Shown piece after piece: positions 60,601 to 64,000 of a stretch of DNA of 64,000 nucleotides. Every line of letters begins with the position of its first letter. Positions within the stretch are counted from its first letter, which is position 1. The stretch is from Primulina eburnea. Lineage: Eukaryota; Streptophyta; Magnoliopsida; Lamiales; Gesneriaceae. The stretch lies in assembly GCF_022965805.1 (NCBI RefSeq), contig NC_133103.1, positions 46,022,047 through 46,086,046 of the forward strand. The letters are read 5' to 3'. The notes under the pieces were generated by a model, which searched no databases, was not told the origin of the DNA, and saw nothing but the letters and a program-made list of their open reading frames with translations. Both the position numbers and the translations under genes were made by a program.

Positions 60601-62157
60601 TACTGAATATACAAGGAATCCTTCTGCTCCTTTCTGTAATAATCGAGTCATAGATAATACGGATACTAAAGGAATTCTCGATCTAGAACCCTTCCTGTAA
60701 AATTTCCACTCTTCAGCCATATCTGGTCTGAATCTCACTATCTTGTGGAAACAATCAACTGTCGCTCTGTACTTGGTTAGCATATCAATACCGATAATAC
60801 AGTCAAAGTCAGATAACCCAAGTACGATGCAATCTAACTCAATCTCATGCTCGTCATACTGTAGTACACAATGGTTAACCGAATTCACGGATATCAAACC
60901 CATCCCCAACGGAGAAGAGACAGACACTACAGTAGCTAAAGACTCTACAGGCAATGCATGACTTAATGCAAATCGTTCAGAAATAAATGTGTGTGAAGCA
61001 CCGGTATCAATTAATACGTAAGCAGAGTAACCACATAAAGAACAGTTACCTGCCACAACGTCATCTGGTGCTTCCTGGGCCTGCTCCTCTGTCAAAGCGA
61101 AGACTCTGGCCTGCTGTCTTGGAGGCTGCCCAACTGTCTGGCTTTCTCCTGGCCTCTGCTGTGACTGAGCTGGCGCTGGCTGGAATGTATGAACAGCAGC
61201 TGATCGTCTCTCAGTCTGTGCTGCTGATCCTGATGACTCGGCCCCCTGAGTTCTCTGCAAACCTTTCTGTGGACACACTTTAGCAAAGTGTCTCGGCTGT
61301 TTACAGAAATTCCAACTACCAGTCACTCCCTGGCATTGTTCAGTAGCATGTCTTCCTCCGCAAGTCTTGCAATAAACTCCAGTGTAACTCTGGCTCAGTC
61401 TGGAACCACCGGAGCTGGAAGAACTACTGCCAGATTTCTTGAATTGCTTTCCCCTTGCTTTCAAAAATTCTTTCTTTCCTCCACTACTGCTGCCACCCTC
61501 AAATCTGGGAGGTGGTTGCTGTGGTCTTGGTGCTGGAGGCACAAATGAAGCCCCTTTCTGTCTCATCAGACCGGCTTCTGCTCCCTTGGCTCTGTTCAGG
61601 GCATCAGTAAAATTATCCGGTCGCCCTGTGTTCACCAATGTGAAAATATCGGGGTTCAGGCCATTGATGAACTGGTCAGCAGTAGCTTCTTCGCTGTCAG
61701 CCACATGTGGAGCAAATTTTAGCAAGGAGGAGAACTTTGACGCGTACTCTTCTATATTCATCTGTCCTTGCTTTAGATTGGCAAACTCCGCCCCCTTGTC
61801 CTTCCGGTACGACACTGGAAAGAATCGTTGATAAAATTCAGTTCTGAATATATTCCAGGTAATATTCGTACCTCTATGCTCCATGGCTCTCTTTCTCGTG
61901 ATCCACCAGTTTTTGGCAACATCGTGCAGCTGATGTCCAATCAATTTCACTCTCTTCTCATCTGTATACTCCAAGGATTCGAACAACATCTCTATATCTT
62001 CGAGCCAACTCTCGCATTCCACAGCGTTCTCTGTGCCTTTCAAGGTCGGCGGATGAAATTATTTAAATCGTTTCAGTAACGTTTCCATTGGAGTCGGAGT
62101 GACATCCATTGGAGGATTTGATGTACTTCCTTGTTCCGGTACTCGTCTCGGAGGCAT
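57676..62157 (-). pseudogene. Chromovirus gag-pol polyprotein, one in-frame stop
   Basis: The original start is probably the MPPRR ATG at 62157-62155. Codon 33 is TAA (62061-62059). The remaining 1,455 codons to 57676 are open. Gag core (about residues 1-190 of the long frame) is followed by a [13 protein letters not shown] knuckle and a second knuckle lacking its first Cys. Protease IDTGASHTF lies at residue ~344 and reverse transcriptase [10 protein letters not shown] at ~680. RNase H VYCDAS is at ~829 and ADALSRK follows. The integrase H2C2 finger is at ~1045-1085, with catalytic Asp, Asp and Glu in [14 protein letters not shown] and QSERTIQ. The chromodomain (~1395-1455) has [16 protein letters not shown]. 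The upstream 32 codons were probably part of gag. A downstream start could still give most of the polyprotein. Confidence 0.9.
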
Positions 62158-62400
62158 ATCTAATAATCAAATAGATTAGTAACAAGTACAACAATTCTGT
62201 TGCAATCCTCCTCTGATCATCTTACTGCTGATCTAGAATCAGTAATGATCCAATCTCAATAAAACATATTACTATCTCAAATCAGATAAACAAGTAACAT
62301 GTAATAAAGCAGTAAGACACGCTAGCATTCAAAAGCAGGAAAGAAAACCTCAATCTACCCCGCACACTAGCCACTTCTATCTCAATCTAAAGGATCTATG

Positions 62401-62412
62401 GCTCTGATACCA
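62401..62412 (-). other. Chromovirus primer binding site
   Basis: TGGTATCAGAGC on the minus strand, two bases after the CAACA end of the 5' LTR. Confidence 0.92.
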
Positions 62413-63756
62413 CCTGTTGTGGGTACCCGGACGCTAATCATGTTCTTAATCGTCATTGGGACTAAATCAATTATAATAATCAGGGTCTAAATTTTTTTTT
62501 TTTAAAAAATGCGGAAGGTAATGGAATCAAACTCCTATACATATCAGTATAAAAGTATAAATCTGATCAAATATACAAACATACATACTCAGGTTCAACA
62601 ACTACTATCAAGTGTTTAAACCCTAGCTCTAGTCCAAGTCCGGTATCACCACTCTAATCTCAGTCTGTCTTCATCTCTGTGACCCTGTACCTGTCCCACC
62701 TGTTGTCATGCACACATACAAACAAGACAACAGCCGGATAACTCCGGTGAGATATAAATATCCCAGTATAAACAATGTATTAAATGCAATCATATAAAAC
62801 ATATATAAAAGGATAAACAAACATCAAAACATGTATCTAATCTGATTACATGAATTAATGACTCGTGATCTAATCTTATCTTATATCAAATCTAGGGATC
62901 CCAATCTAATTTAGACTTTGGTATTCTGTATCGAGTGTCTGAGATAGACGTCGATCTACATCTAAGGCTCTTCGATACACCGTAAGTCTAGAGTCTTATC
63001 GGTTCTCAGAAAGACTCGGCGGTTCTGCCCTAGCTAGGCTGATCTGCCCTAGACTCGGACTCTGACTCTGTTCTAAGTCAATACCTAAACATATCAAATC
63101 TGATAATCTGCAAATATCAATGCAATAAATAAAGTATGTGATTTAGGGAAACTCAAGTCAAACCTAACTCGAGTTGTGCAATCCCGAATCAACATTTATT
63201 TATACCTTTCTTGCTGTCGATCTGATACAATCGAAGTCTCGATTCAAAGTCTGTCACTGTTCAATCTGGCAATGACAATATCAATATATTCTGTATCAAT
63301 AATCTAATCAAATCACAACATCTCTGTTTTATCAAATTCTGACAGTACAACAGTACAATTTGGCGATACTGATAATACCATATCAGTCTATACCAATTCC
63401 AATAATTTACAATCAACCACCGTACAAATCTGATATCAATTCTAGTCAATTTCATTCTGAAATTCATAACAATTCCATATTCAGTTCGTTTCTTAATCTG
63501 ACTTCGATTCTACGCTGTCTAACATGTCAAGAACAACATATATGACGTGTATTCAATTCTAACAACATCATAATTCCCAAACATGTCAAAACGTAATAAA
63601 ACTTACGTCCAGTTGTAGCCTGCGTTGATAGGAACACAGTGTCGAAGTCGGATTTAAAATCTAACGGACGGATTGATCGTAAATCGAATTCTAAACTCCC
63701 AAGCTATTTCCCTTCCTCGGAGCCTCGATTCTTTTCTTCTGATGAAAGTTGTTTGT

Positions 63757-63758
<2 letters not shown>

Positions 63759-63829
<71 letters not shown>
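63759..63829. repeat. (TA)n microsatellite in the chromovirus 5' LTR
   Basis: Uninterrupted TA run of 71 bases at the homologous place to 57116-57184. Confidence 0.95.
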
Positions 63830-63831
<2 letters not shown>

Positions 63832-63877
63832 ACGTACATGAACAAGCCAAATGTCACTTCTTCATTCTGCATGTCTC

Positions 63878-63975
63878 GCGCATATGCGCGACATTTCTGG
63901 CGCATATGCGCGAGACCTACTGGTCTCAATCTTGGCAGCTCGCGCATATGCGCGACATTACTGGCGCATATGCGC
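63878..63975. repeat. Palindrome pairs in the chromovirus 5' LTR (visible part)
   Basis: GCGCATATGCGC at 63878, 63900, 63942 and 63964: two pairs, each spaced 22 bp, 64 bp apart. The array continues past the window end by homology. Confidence 0.85.
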
Positions 63976-64000
63976 AAGGCCTACTGGTACTCAACGGCAT

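Larger units (their letters stand above)
55774..64000 (-). mobile_element. Tekay-like Ty3/gypsy chromovirus, near-complete (5' LTR cut by window)
   Basis: Minus-strand order: 5' LTR (64000 and beyond to 62415), primer site (62412-62401), gag-pol (62157-57676), purine tract (57591-57579), 3' LTR (57578-55774). The C-terminal chromodomain and the FEDEI-type end place it in the Tekay/Del group. The two LTRs differ at a few sites per 300 bases in the parts I compared. It inserted about 120 bases after the LTR of a plus-strand relative. Confidence 0.93.
62415..64000 (-). repeat. Chromovirus 5' LTR (truncated by window end)
   Basis: Matches 55774-57578 over its whole visible length. By that alignment about 220 bases lie beyond the window. 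Its palindrome array (63878-63975 visible) is perfect where the 3' LTR has GAGCATATGCGC at 57297. Confidence 0.9.

Overview
The window looks like a repeat-rich piece of a flowering-plant nuclear genome. The evidence is a multi-exon purple acid phosphatase gene with plant-type GT-AG introns, plant Ty3/gypsy chromoviruses, Ty1/copia and Cassandra-type elements, and a decayed endogenous pararetrovirus. A eudicot, possibly an asterid, is my guess from the general look of the repeats; nothing here proves it. Only one host gene is supported. Almost everything else is transposable-element sequence in nested layers.

Layout. 1-19326 is a head-to-tail array of a non-coding LTR retrotransposon (5,686-bp period: a 2,913-bp LTR plus a 2,773-bp internal part). 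Neighbouring copies share LTRs, and the array stops exactly at an LTR end. 19327-26468 is an old minus-strand Ty3/gypsy element with decayed gag-pol; its gag is split by a 1,508-bp solo LTR (24319-25826) flanked by CTGCA duplications. 26612-27075 is a cluster of inverted and direct repeats. 28448-31973 (minus strand) is a complete seven-exon purple acid phosphatase gene of the PAP15/phytase type, with a candidate PHR1 site (P1BS) upstream. Two related MITE-like elements lie at 32563-32719 and 33761-33942.

About 33.4-40.4 kb holds minus-strand remains of an endogenous caulimovirid: movement-protein-like, zinc-knuckle, protease and reverse transcriptase pieces. A candidate solo LTR (36129-38064) interrupts it, and that LTR itself contains a complete Cassandra-type TRIM (36750-37612) with 5S rRNA-like LTRs. 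42272-47317 is a complete but frame-shifted minus-strand Ty1/copia element (duplication CTTAA). 47345-53351 is a plus-strand Ty3/gypsy remnant containing another solo LTR (50085-51490, duplication GTGGA). 53520-55773 is a plus-strand LTR, primer site and short stub. The stub is cut by a young minus-strand Tekay-like chromovirus (55774 to beyond 64000) whose gag-pol is open except for one early stop codon.

The most unusual signal is a shared geometry inside three LTR types. Short palindromic or self-complementary motifs come in pairs spaced 21-23 bp apart, and the pairs form arrays of three or four with a 53-73 bp period. The motif itself differs: GCGCATATGCGC in two LTR types, CGCCCGAGCG in the third. 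The stems show compensatory changes. I know of no described function for this layout.
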